From positions 1 through 64,000 of the forward strand of contig LLEY01000025.1 in assembly GCA_001414485.1 (NCBI GenBank): DNA of 64,000 nucleotides, in the 5' to 3' direction. Position numbers and translations under genes: made by a program. The DNA is from Calycina herbarum (Eukaryota > Ascomycota > Leotiomycetes > Helotiales > Pezizellaceae). Of the stretch, positions 46,523 through 57,299 are shown piece by piece. Every line of letters begins with the position of its first letter. Within the stretch, counting starts at the first letter, position 1. The notes under the pieces were generated by a model. The model was not told the origin of the DNA. It saw only the letters and a program-made list of their open reading frames with translations, and did not search any database.

Positions 46523-47165
46523 ATGTCTCTATACTTAAGTATAGACTAAGAAAACATCGTTAAGAGGCTAGTAGCCTTCTCCTGTTCTTATTATACTGCC
46601 TTCTAATAATAAGAAGCGTACTAAATATTAAGCTCTTAGAAATTATATTAAATAACATAGTAATAAGATATCTTCTAACACCTGTTATAAAAAATCTCTT
46701 AATTTAGCTAGTAAGCCTCGTTAATATATTACTATCTACAGCGATTAATACTCTTATTATTCTGTCTATACTAGGCAGAGCAAATCCTACAACTATCGCG
46801 AACAAAACTAAATACCCTTACTCTTAGACTAGGCTTCTATTGAAAAGCAGAAAGCTCGTCTTAACTACTAAGAGGAAGAGGCGATAGCGAAGATCTTCTA
46901 GCTTCGATAATAGAAGCGTCTTCTCCTAGAAAGAGAAAAGAAGATAATAGTAGCTAGTCTCGGTTCCCTTAATAAACTAGATACTACTAAAGATTTAGAA
47001 AAGAAAGAAAAGGAAAAGGAAAAGGAAAAGGAGGAATAGAAAGAGAGAGAATATAGAGAAGAAGAGGCTACTAGGCTAGCTACTCTTCTTACCTCTAACC
47101 CCGCTTTTAACCTAGGTCTTAACCCTGCCTTTCTTAAGTCCTTTCCTCTTAATTATAAGATATAG
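46523..47165 (+). pseudogene. Antisense accessory ORF of the chromovirus family, copy in A2
   Basis: It runs opposite to gag-pol, starting 21 bases inside the 3' LTR boundary (ATG at 46523) and ending at TAG 47163-47165. One extra base near 46555 shifts the frame; beyond it a single frame continues, broken only by TAA/TAG codons at positions where CAA/CAG/TGG are plausible. It is colinear with the antisense frame at 62870-63490: shared segments include KRTKY, YSYY, EEEAIAK/DEADKAIAK, IVASLxSL, LDTTK, a Lys/Glu-rich coiled-coil stretch (KEKEKEKEKEE) and a C-terminus AFLKSFxxNY. No known domain was recognised. Confidence 0.65.
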
Positions 47166-49318
47166 ACAACCCTGGGTTTCAACGGTAAAACTTCTAAAGT
47201 TCCTCTAAGTAATAGCTAATATTTCTCTTAGATTTCTAAGTATTCTCTAAATATAAGTAATTCAACTATTTAATCAAGTATTTAATCTATCTTCTAATAA
47301 GCCTATAGTTAAGAATCCTTTTAACTTTATACTTAGCGTTTAGGTTTACTAGTTAAATTTCTATAATTAAGGCTAGTAGTACTCCTTATTATACTAGTTT
47401 ATATAAGGATATATAAAATACTAGGTAGATATTTATTATTTATAGTAGTACTAATTCATAGTTTAAAAGTTCTCTAACTTATTTAATTTTAAATAGTCTA
47501 AGTTTCTTATAGTCTAGTTTACTACTTAGTCTATTAGTATTAATATTTTTCTATATTAAGTAGACTTTATCTCTCTCTTTTAGTATTAACTTCTAACTAT
47601 ATTATTTATTATAGTAGTATACGTTTCTTTCAGCTATAAACTACAAGTCCTCTATAAGTTCTCTATATAGCTCTTTGATTTTCAAGACTTAAATTCGAGT
47701 AAGTTAATTATTATTTATCGAAGTTAATAGTTCTTAATATACTACTAATTTATATCTATAGTTAGTATAGAATAGTATAATAAGTATTATTTCTATTACT
47801 AAACTATTATAGACGAACTATATTAAAGATAAGAGTTTAACCTAGTTGTCTTACTAGTAATTTATATAATAATAAAGGTATACTTTAACTACTTAATTTA
47901 TATATTTATTTCCTCTATTTATCTAGAGATAAAAAGCTATTAATAGCTTCCTTTTTATACCTAGCCTCTTAGTAAGAACTGTCTAGAACTTTAAGATAAA
48001 GAGTTTATCTCTGTCTAAGAGTATTTCTTCTAGTAGTCTATATTTTAAGACTACTTTCTTAAGAAATATAAATACTAATTCCTTAGCTATACTCGACTCT
48101 ATATATAGTACTAAAATTATATACTTCGTAAGTTATTCTATAATAACTAGGATTAAATCATATTTAACTTCTATTATTAGATCTTTAGATTTTAGTAGCT
48201 TAATAATAAAATCCTAAGATATTAATTTCTAGGGTATTTATAGTATTAGAGTAGTACCTATCTATCTATAAGGTATATAGTAGGAAGCCTTGTTTCTAAT
48301 ATAGGTATTATACTCTACTATTACTTCCTTAACTACCTTTAATACTCTATTAATATAGTAATATTATTTAATCTACTAAAGTGTCTTTTAAACTCTCTAA
48401 TAACTATATACTAGTACTATATAATATTCCTAAATAAATTCTTTTATATATAAGTTAGAAACCTAAAGTTTCTCTTTCTTATATCTATTTTTATATTTCT
48501 ACTTCTCTTATAAATAGTATATATTAATATCTAGTTCCTATTTTAGGTTTCTTTTTTCTAGAAGTACTTAAGGTTATACCTTTTCTTAAGCGTTCTAAAT
48601 TTTGTTTCTCTAGTAGTTAATCTCTTCTAGAACTATAACCTTATAAACTATTAAAGCTAAATCTCTATTCTTAAGAGTTTTTAAGATTATAACCTTCTTA
48701 TACTCTTTATTTCCTTTATATCTAGGTTTTTAACTAAGAGTATTAGCTTAAGTATTTAATATTCTACTTATATAATATATAATAATATTAAATCTTAATA
48801 ATATTTTAGACTATCTTACTAGTTATCTAGTTATAAGTTCTTTTATTTTTATAAATATTCTTAAATTTTTATAGTTAGTTAGAACTATAACTAGATGTTT
48901 TACTCTTTAAAAATATATTCTCTAGTATTCTAAGGTTAGTACTATAGTAAGTAATTCTTTATTAAAGATACTATAGTTCTACTATACTAGATTAAATATT
49001 TTAGAGTAGTATATAATAGATATAAGTTTCTCTTTATTATTTAGTTATAAGTAAATTACACCTATTACTATATCTAAGGTATCTATTTCTACTATACTAA
49101 GCTTATCTATATTAAAATTATATAGAATAGGTTTCTTTATAAATTTTACTTTAATTTTTTAAAAAGTATTCTTAGCTTATTTATTCTATATAAACATAAT
49201 AGCCTTTTTAACTAGTACTAATATTAGTTTAGTAATCTTTATATAATCTCTAATAAATAGATAATAGAAGTTTATAAATCTAAGAAAGGATTATATATCT
49301 TTTATATTCTCTAGTAAT

Positions 49319-49559
49319 TATCAAGGGTTACACCCGTGGAATAAGTCTCAGAGTACTCCAGCGACGCATTCACGTGACCTCGCTTGGCAACGCATGGACG
49401 TAACAGAACCTTCGAGAGTACCCTTGGCAGAACCCTCTAGAAAAAGCTAACTGAGTATATAAGTTAGCAAGGACTCTAGCTTAGAAAGGATAATCGAATC
49501 TTCTTATATATAAACACCTCTATAGTTTAATTTATTAGCATTTACTATAAGTCCTGATA
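49319..49559 (+). repeat. 5' LTR of element C
   Basis: 241 bp, begins TATCAAGGG (TGTCAAGGG in the 3' LTR) and ends TCCTGATA. By eye it differs from the 3' LTR at about 20 positions, all transitions. Confidence 0.93.
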
Positions 49560-49579
49560 TTAGATTCGATTCTCCTTAA

Positions 49580-49781
49580 CACTAGAACACATCGGGCCAT
49601 TTTAGCAGCACTGGAACATATCGGGCCATTTTAGCAACACTGGAACACATCGGGCCTTTACGGCAACACTAGAACTCAAGGGCCTTTACGGCAATACTGG
49701 AATATATTAGGCCATTTTAGTAACACTGGAACACAGCGGGCCTTTACAGCAACACTGGAACTTACGGGCTATTTCACGGCA
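49580..49781 (+). repeat. Seven tandem 29-bp repeats in the leader of element C
   Basis: Units of 28-29 bp begin at 49580, 49609, 49638, 49667, 49695, 49724 and 49753. Each reads roughly CACTGGAACACATCGGGCC then ATTTTAGCAA or TTTACGGCAA. Differences are mostly transitions, with a 1-base shortening in the fourth. They lie between the 5' LTR and gag, so they would be in the genomic RNA leader and could serve packaging, translation or promoter roles. Confidence 0.9.
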
Positions 49782-49956
49782 TTTACAGAACTTATAGATA
49801 ATAAGAGAACTATAAGAAGGCGGTATACCGAATCAGCTACCCGCCTGGTTCCTATAGTATGTTTAAGAGCAGTAGAATCAGTTAATATCTACCTAAGAGG
49901 ACGATCGTCTACGGATTACGAACAAGTAAAAGAAGGATAAGGAAGCTCGCTTACAG

Positions 49957-50959
49957 ATGGTTCGCAACGATAATAAACCTAGGAAATCTCTTCCTCTACT
50001 ACTAGAATTCTACGGAGACTCGGATAAGCTAGAAGCTTAGTTATAATAAGCATAAGCTAAAATCGAAGTCGACTACTATAGATATACTAAATACGTTAAG
50101 TTTTAGGTACTTAACGGATCTCTATAAGGTAAGGCGCTCCGTAGAATAGAAGTATAGGTACAGGAACAGGGCAAGCTAGAGCTAGCTAATAGTAGTGATT
50201 TCTTAGATTAAGTAGAGTTTATATTTAGAGACTTATAAGCTAAGGAAAGAGTATAACGAAAGCTAGAATCCTTCTACTAAGGCTTAAGACTATTTCTAGA
50301 GGTCTTTATAGAATAGCAAGCCCTGCTTATAGAGTCTAGAGGAGGATCTTAGCTAGACAACGCAAAGAAGGTGTCTCTTAACCGAATTCTTAGTAATAAG
50401 TTAGTTAAGGCAATGATTATAGTTCTTTCTTAACCTAACTTCGAGTCTTACTACTCTATTATTAAAGAAACGGACGACCGCTTAAAGGCTTATAAAGCTC
50501 GAATATTAAGATCTAGGGCCTAGACTCTCCTAGAAATACTATAGACCTCTTAGAAACGCTCGACGGATACTACACAGCAGGTAATAAGCAGTAATATCAC
50601 TAACAGACCGAAAGTCACCTATAAGGCATCTGTAGAGGGTATAGATTAGGAACCGGCACCTGCTAAAGTCTTAATAACTAGTACTAAGCGTGCTAAATAG
50701 GTATCCTAGGAAGAACGAAGCAACCGTGCTCGTACTAGTCGCTGTCTTCGCTGTAGAGCTACTAGTTATTTTATTTAAGAATGTCTATATAGACTACTAA
50801 GGCGACCTATAACAGCGGATTCGGTCTATAAACAGAAGGCAGAGGTTAAGGAAGTAGTGCTAGAATTAGAAGAAGAAGATAGTAATGTCTCCTTAGATTC
50901 GGAAAACTAGTAGCTCCTGTTAGAAAGCGTAGACAGAGGCGACGAAGGGAGTTATTAGT
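49957..50959 (+). pseudogene. Degenerate gag of element C
   Basis: One frame from ATG at 49957 to a TAG-TAA-TAG cluster at 50956. It starts MVRNDNKPRKSLPLLLEFYGD, typical of a gypsy capsid protein entering FDGD-like sequence, and includes a CCHC knuckle near 50742-50785 (CLRC, then E-C-L-Y) in which the His position is Tyr (CAT to TAT). In-frame TAG codons at likely Gln/Trp sites interrupt it throughout. Pol is in the -1 frame relative to gag, the usual arrangement for programmed frameshifting. Confidence 0.8.
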
Positions 50960-53900
50960 AATAGACACTTAGAGACATTTTAAGTAGGAATATATAGACG
51001 AAAAACCTCTTCTTATATCGGCTTTAGTGAATAGGGTAGCTACTTTATAAGCCTTAGTAGATTTAGGGTATTTAGTCTATAGAATTATTTTAGACTATTT
51101 TGTCTATCGTTATTAGCTCTCTTACGTACAAATTATACTAAGGCATTTACAGTTAGTAGAAGGAGTATTAGAGGATGCTATATCCTAAGTAGTATCTTTT
51201 AGCATAGATATTAGAGGCTACTAGCAGAAACGGGTTTATACTTATATAGTTCCTAAGATTGAAGGCTATAAAATAATTCTAGGAAAATCTTAGTTAAGGA
51301 GAGAGCAAGCTTTACTTAACGCTACTAAGGGATGCTTACTCTTCTAAGACTCTAGGTTAGAAGTTTATAGTAAGCTAGAAAAGTCTTACTCCTATAAGTA
51401 AGTAAGCACGGCCGTCTTCTACTTTCTTATAGATTATAAACGTAAGCTATAAGTTTTCTTAGCCAGCCTTATAGACATTAGTAAAGCGTTAGCAGAGAAG
51501 AAGTATATAGACCCGCGGATAAAGCTACCTAGCTAGATCGGTCTAGAATTCTACCTAGCTTTCAACAGAAAAGAAGCAAATAAGTTACTAGTATACTAAC
51601 AAGGAATTAATTATAGTATTAAGCTTTTATAGATAGACAGCGGATCTAAGGAGACAGTCTCATAGAGGCCACTCTATAATATATTACAGGACAAGCTGTT
51701 AGTGCTCTATAAAACCCTAACAGAGCTACTAGACAAGGAATTCATTCGAGTAAGCAACTCTCTAGCAGCTACGCTAGTACTCTTCGTACAGAAGCTAGAA
51801 GGGGGCCTACAGTTCTATTATAACTACTAAGCACTAAATAAGTTAACCTATAAGGACTGCTATCTATTACCCTTAATCTAAGAAATACTTAACTAGATTA
51901 GAAAAGCAAAGTAGTTTATAAAAATAGATATTATTACTACGTTTTATAAGATACGAATTAAGGAGGGAGACGAGTGGAAAACGGCTTTCTAGACACGCTT
52001 TAGGCTTTTTAAATAGCTTATTACCCTTTTTAGGCTTATAAATACTCCTAGCACTTTCTAGTAGTATATTAATCATATGCTTTAAGAGTTCTTAGACGAC
52101 TTTGTCTTAGTATATGTCGACGATGTCTTAGTCTTTATAGACAGCACCTATAACTAGCACCGCGAGCATGTCTATAAAGTAATATAAAGGCTTTAAGATA
52201 CTAGGCTATAGCTTAATATTAATAAGTATAAATTTAAAGTATAGTCTATAAAGTACCTTAGGTTTATTATAGAAGTAGGGAAAGGTTTATAGATAGACCT
52301 AGCTAAAATATAAGCTATTATAGATTAGAAAGCACTAATAAAGGTAAAAGGCGTCCTTAGCTTCCTAGGATTTGCGAATTTCTATCGACGGTTTATTAAA
52401 GACTTTTCACAGATTACAGCTCCTCTCTATAAACTTGTTAAAAAGGATATATCCTTCTAATAGACAGACGAAGCGAATAGAGCCTTTAAACAGTTAAAGC
52501 AGGCCTTTACAAAGGCCCTAGTACTGGCTCAGTTTAACCTAGATTACGAGACGGTCTTAGAGACAGACTCCTCCGGATATTGCTTAGGAGGCGTGCTCTC
52601 TCAAGTAAAGAATAGCGTCTTATAGCCTGTAGCCTTCTTCTTAAAGAAACACGCACCTGCTAAATATAATTACCTAATATATAATAAGGAGTTGTTAGCT
52701 ATTATTCGTTGCTTTAAGGAATAGAAAGCGGAGTTAAAAAGTATTAGGCAGTTTATAGTACTTATAGATCATAAGAATCTTAAGTACTTTATAACAGTCT
52801 ATAAGCTGTCCGAAAGACAAATGTAGTAGTAGTTAATACTTAGTAAGTTTAACCTAATTATCTAATACCGCCTAGGTAAAGAGGGAGGACTGCCAGATAT
52901 ACTAATAAGGAGGGACCAGGACCTCCTAGAGGAGGGAGATAAACGCCTTAATTATAAGATAGTATAACTAATTCTAGATAGAATGATTTAAGGAAATACT
53001 ATATAGCTAGCACCAGTGTTAGCAAACGGGAGGAATCAAGTAAGCGACGTAGCAACGTAGCAAGCGTTTATAGACCAACTACGGAACCTCTAAGAAGAGG
53101 GAAAGGTATAAGACAAGGACTTCAGGCGTCTTATAGACACTATCTACTAAGGAGATAGAGTGTTTCTAGTAGACCTCGCTTCTCTAGTCAAAGTCTCTAT
53201 CTCTAACTGCTTAGTTAATAAGAACGGTGATTTACAGTTTAGAGGCAGACTATAGGTCCCCGACTATAAGCCGCTATAGACCGTAATTATATAGGAACTC
53301 TATGATTCTACACTTATAGGCCATCCTAGTAAGAACGGGACAATTATAATAGTCTTAAGAGAGTTCTTCTAGCCAAACCTACAGACTATAGTTAAGCAGT
53401 TTATCTATAACTATAGAGTTTACAGACGTACCAAGGTCTAGAGAGATCGTAAACAAGGCCTGCTTCGTCTATTACCAATTCCTAAGCAGTAATAGCAGGA
53501 GATCTCTATCGACTTTATTAGACTACTACCTATAAGTAAAGGCTCTAATATAATAGCAGTGTTCACAGACCGTTTAGGTAAAGAGGTGCTCCTTATAGCC
53601 TATAACTCGACTATATTATTAGAGGAATTTGCTCACTTATTTATTACTACACACTATAGCTTACATAGACTACTAAGAGTAATAGTATCTAATAGGGGCC
53701 TATAATTCATTAGACAAGCATAGAAGACGCTTTATAACTTCTTATAGATTAAACAACAGATCTCTATAGCCTTCTATCTACAAACTAACAGGTCAACGGA
53801 ACAGGTAAATACTAAAGTCGAGACGCTTCTACAGCAGTAGATTAATATAGCTTAGGACGACTGGGCCGACTAGCTGCCAGTAGTATAGCTAGCTTTTAAC

Positions 53901-54578
53901 AGACAGGATTCAACATCAACGGGTATAAGCCTCTTCTAACTTAGCTACGGCTATCCGTTATAGACTATCGACCCCTTAACAGACGTGGTAGCACCTATAA
54001 ACATAAAAACACTAATTCAAAAGGGCGAAGCAATAGTAGCAAAGATTAAGGCTATTATAGAATAGGCACAATCATCAATAGCAAGGGCATAATAAGACTA
54101 GGAGACTTAAGTAAATCGTTTACGGAATACCGCCCCTGCGTATAAGGTTAGAGACAAGGTTTACTTAAGCTTACGGAATATACGGACAGACAGGGCTAGT
54201 AAGAAACTAGACGCTCGATCTGCTAAGTTCACAGTTATCGAGGTTATTAGCCCGTCTATATATAGGCTAGACACCCCGCCTAGTATCTATAATATCTTTA
54301 ATATAGACTTATTAAGGCTAGCAGCTACAGACCCGCTGCCTAGTTAAATTACGGACAATGATCAACCACCTATAATATTAGTAGACGATACTATAGAATA
54401 GCAAGTTAAAAGAATACTAGGTCAACAGCAAAAGAAGCTCTTAAGAAAAGGCTCTCGTACTCGACTCGAGTATAAGGTTAAATAGACAAGATACGCAAAC
54501 CCAACATAGGAACCTGCTACTAAGTTAGAGGACACAGTAGCCCTAGACACCTACCTTTAAGAGCAGGAAGAGGGGTAA
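50960..54578 (+). pseudogene. Degenerate pol of element C (protease, RT, RNase H, integrase, chromodomain)
   Basis: A single frame with RIP-type stops: protease at about 51045-51080 (ALVDLGY, altered from a DSG-type active site), reverse transcriptase with an intact YVDDVLVF box (52113-52136), RNase H beginning ETDSSGYCLGGVLSQ (52560), integrase core from ISIDF (53502) through AVFTDRLGKE (53556), and a C-terminal chromodomain-like segment (IE, then QVKRILG, YKVK and TRYANPT; about 54393-54510). The stop TAA at 54576-54578 directly abuts the 3' LTR. The chromodomain places it among chromoviruses, whose integration may be guided to chromatin. Confidence 0.87.
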
Positions 54579-54819
54579 TGTCAAGGGTTACACCCGTGGA
54601 ATAAGTCTCAGAGTACTCTAGCGACGTATTCACATGACCTCGCTTAGCAACGCATAGACGTAACAGAACCTTCGAGAGTACCCTTAGCAGAACCCTCTAG
54701 AAAAAGCTAACTAAGTATATAAGTTAGCAAGGACTCTGGCTTAGAAAGGACAATCGAATCTTCTTATACATAGACACCTCTGTAGTTCAATTCATCAGTA
54801 TTTGCTACAAGTCCTGACA
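54579..54819 (+). repeat. 3' LTR of element C
   Basis: 241 bp, TGTCAAGGG...TCCTGACA with canonical TG...CA ends, followed by target duplication GTAAT (54820-54824). Confidence 0.93.
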
Positions 54820-55804
54820 GTAATTTCTAGTTTAGAATATCCTAGATCTTTACTAGATCTATTTCTATTTTCTCTAAGCTAAATACCTATTTTAGGAAAA
54901 GTATCTAAGTTATTCTAAACTTATATTTTAAAAGTTTAAGATAGGAATCTACCTTAAGTAGCTATTATAGAACTTCTCTTATATATCTCTTATATTCCTC
55001 TTCTTTCTCTAAGAAGATCTCTTAAAATTTTATTATTTTATCTCTAGTATATAGCTAGTACGTTATATAGTCTAAATAGTAAAACTATATATTTATAGAG
55101 ACCTAATAGTAAAGTAAATACTGTTTTCTATTCGTTACTAACTTTTATTTATATAAGTCTATAAGCGTTTTATTAATCTAGTTTTATAAATCGTACTACT
55201 CTACTTAACTTATTCTATAAGTACTAGCTACTAGATAATAAGTAAGCGTTCTTAACTATAGTATAATTTACTTCTTAGTAATTAATATATACTCTTCTAT
55301 CTAGATTATTCTTTTTCTTAATAATAAGTATATTTAAAGTAATTAGTAACTTAGATTTCTTAATATATCTCTTCTTAATACCTTTCTTTATATAACTTTT
55401 TATTCTCTATAGGTTTTTCTAGTTATATAACTAAAGCTTCTACTTTTTAAGGTTATAACCCTTCTTTAGTTTAATCTTATAATCCTATAAGCAGTGTTCT
55501 AGTAAAGCTTATAAGTCCTCTAGGTTTTTAAATAAAGCTTTAAATTCTCTATACTATATAGGTATTCTATTATCAGCTGTTTTACTAACTTATAAAGGAT
55601 CTTAAGCTAGGTGTTCTAGCGTATTAGAAGAGGTAGCGCTAATCTTATTCTAGTCTTATAGTTATAAATATAAACCTATATATTTATATTAACTAAAGGT
55701 TATTATTTAAGCCTTCTAGTTAATATCTAAATTATATTCTTAAATCTATAGTATACTAAGTATTACTTTCTTACTTCTTATTTTAATAATATTAAATTAT
55801 ATAT

Positions 55805-56700
55805 TATTATTATTCTTACGCTACGTAGGCTATAGGCCGAGCTCTAAGAGTAAGTAGTATATCTTCTGTTCTAGTTTATAATACCTTTTAGCCTGTTCTT
55901 CTTTATCTCTCGAGTTTCTTTATAAGCGTATAATACTCCTTCCTTGATTCCTACTACTGTCTATTTAGAGCTCTTCTCTCTAACCCGGTGATAAACTAGA
56001 GAGGTAGGTTAAAGTACTTAACCGCTAAAGCGTGTGTTAGTAGTATAGAGAGCGCCTAGGCGCTCTCTTAAAACTGGCGGAGCCGGGGTCTTACTCTCTA
56101 GCGCGTCTTAGCTCTCTCTTCCTCTTCCTCTCTTTCTCTTACCTCTTCCTCGTCTTCCTCTCTGTCCTCTTCGAGTAATTCCAGCGCTAGCCTATATTCC
56201 TAAAGTCTTCTAAGCCTAAGCAGCTAGGTAGTGATTCTCGGCGCTAGCTTCCTATTCGCTAGTGCTCCTCTAAGCTCTCTTAAGTCTCTAATACTCTTTC
56301 TAAGAGCTCTTATAAGTACTTCTCTCTCTTATAGAATGTCTTAGTAGAATAGTACTAGATACTCTACTATCTCTCTTCTACTCGCGTACGTATACTATAG
56401 TGTTAGCTAGCCTAGTACCCTTCTTATAAAGAGGAAGGCGTTAAGCTCTATTACCTCTGTTCTTACCTAGACGAGTAGCGAGCTCTTTGCCTTAGCGAGC
56501 CCTTTATAGACTTTCCGTAGCTCCTAGTTTACTAGGTCTACCTCGTCTAACGCTTCTATATACTATGTCGGGTTCTTCTCTTAAGCTCTCTTTCTTTAAG
56601 CCTCTAGGCGTTCCTACTACTCTGCGAGCGTAGTATTATATCTAAAACCCTCTCTCTCTATTTACTACTCTTCTTCCTATACTTGTCTTACTCTCTAGGA
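55805..56700 (-). mobile_element. 3' part of a LINE (non-LTR) retrotransposon D, degraded
   Basis: Inserted in copy A2 and itself interrupted by copy B; it continues at 63939-64000 and beyond. On the minus strand a frame reads ALDEVDLVN, LRKVYKGLAKAKSSLLV, VRTEVIELNAFLFIRRVLG, then YTYASRREIVEYLVLF. This matches in order the C-terminal region of fungal LINE polyproteins (RTGxIGLxxFL...RRVPG, Cys-Gly, E-T-x-E-H). The Cys and His residues are changed to Tyr, as RIP would do. The element ends at the left with an AAT-repeat tail (reverse complement of ATTATTATTATT at about 55805), the expected LINE 3' tail. An acidic Glu/Arg-rich stretch lies near 56105-56170. Confidence 0.65.
56047..56068. repeat. 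Perfect 22-bp palindrome in LINE D
   Basis: AGAGAGCGCC-TA-GGCGCTCTCT, a perfect palindrome without loop, in the 3' part of the LINE. GC-rich in an AT-rich setting. It could form a stem in the element RNA near its 3' end. Confidence 0.8.
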
Positions 56701-57127
56701 TGTCACGAATCACGTGCACACGTGATAAGTGAAGACCAGGCGGCGTCCTGACAGGTTAAGCACTATCGGAATACTCTTATAGTAGATAGGGATCGGTTAG
56801 GTTAGCTAAGCGATCCAAGGATTTCATTATGTTGATCACGTGACGGACCGCTGGATCGCTAGGCGAACCAGCTCGTTAGATCGCCAGCTCGACGAGCGAG
56901 ATAGCTACCTAGTGGAACGAAGGTTCTATATATACTAGCACGTCTGCTATCTAGATAGGAGCTTCGTACTTAACTTTAGTTATTAATCTTATTATCTTAT
57001 TTAACATCTTTAATATAAGTAACGAGTTTACTTCTAAGTAAACAACCTAGTACATCTATACTTTTTATCTATATACTAACCTTCGAAACTTAGTTATCTT
57101 TATTTAGTTTATTTAAGTTTTATTATA
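56701..57127 (+). repeat. 5' LTR of copy B
   Basis: 427 bp, begins TGTCACGAATCACG and ends ATTATTATA. The body contains GATCGCT/AGATCGCC blocks near 56860-56900. It is less mutated than the 3' LTR in its first 150 bases. Confidence 0.9.
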
Positions 57128-57299
57128 CTTTAAGCACCTGCTTAGAAGTTCAGTCGCTATAGCTCTAGTAACTCCTACTATAGCAGCTAGCTCGAATACT
57201 AGTTAAGTTAACGTTGTAGGAACATCTGAAAGTGTGACTAGAAGAACACTTGCTAGTATATAGTTAACTAGGAACGACGATAATATTAGTATACTAGCC

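Larger units (their letters stand above)
49319..54819 (+). mobile_element. Ty3/gypsy LTR retrotransposon C, full length, moderately RIP-mutated
   Basis: 5501 bp with two 241-bp LTRs (49319-49559 and 54579-54819) and a 5-bp target duplication GTAAT (49314-49318 and 54820-54824). It is inserted in the minus-strand copy A2. It contains a leader with seven 29-bp tandem repeats, gag and pol in different frames, and pol ends in a chromodomain-like segment. Composition is less AT-rich than A/B, and key motifs such as the RT YVDDV box survive, so it inserted later than the heaviest RIP of its host or met fewer RIP cycles. Many TAG codons make it non-coding now. Confidence 0.93.
46045..55804 (-). mobile_element. 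RIP-degraded Ty3/gypsy chromovirus (copy A2), interrupted by element C and LINE D
   Basis: Minus-strand copy of the A/B family. Its 3' LTR is at the left (46045-46501). The internal region 46502-49318 and 54825-55804 covers the antisense accessory frame, a chromodomain-like segment (about 47280-47340), integrase and part of reverse transcriptase. It is split by element C at a GTAAT duplication. Comparison with copy A1 (1327-1345) shows the uninterrupted sequence, confirming a clean insertion. At about 55805 the match to A1 (about 2357) ends and LINE D begins, so the remaining protease/gag part and 5' LTR probably lie beyond the right edge of the window. All frames are full of stop codons. Confidence 0.85.

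Noticed and set aside
49580..49781. Regular 29-bp repeats that could suggest a CRISPR-like array
   Set aside because: Units are directly adjacent with no unique spacers, lie in a eukaryotic retrotransposon leader, and no cas-like gene exists.
52113..52136. Element C as an active retrotransposon because its YVDDV box is intact
   Set aside because: Gag, protease, RNase H and integrase frames contain many TAG codons, and the gag knuckle and protease sites are altered.
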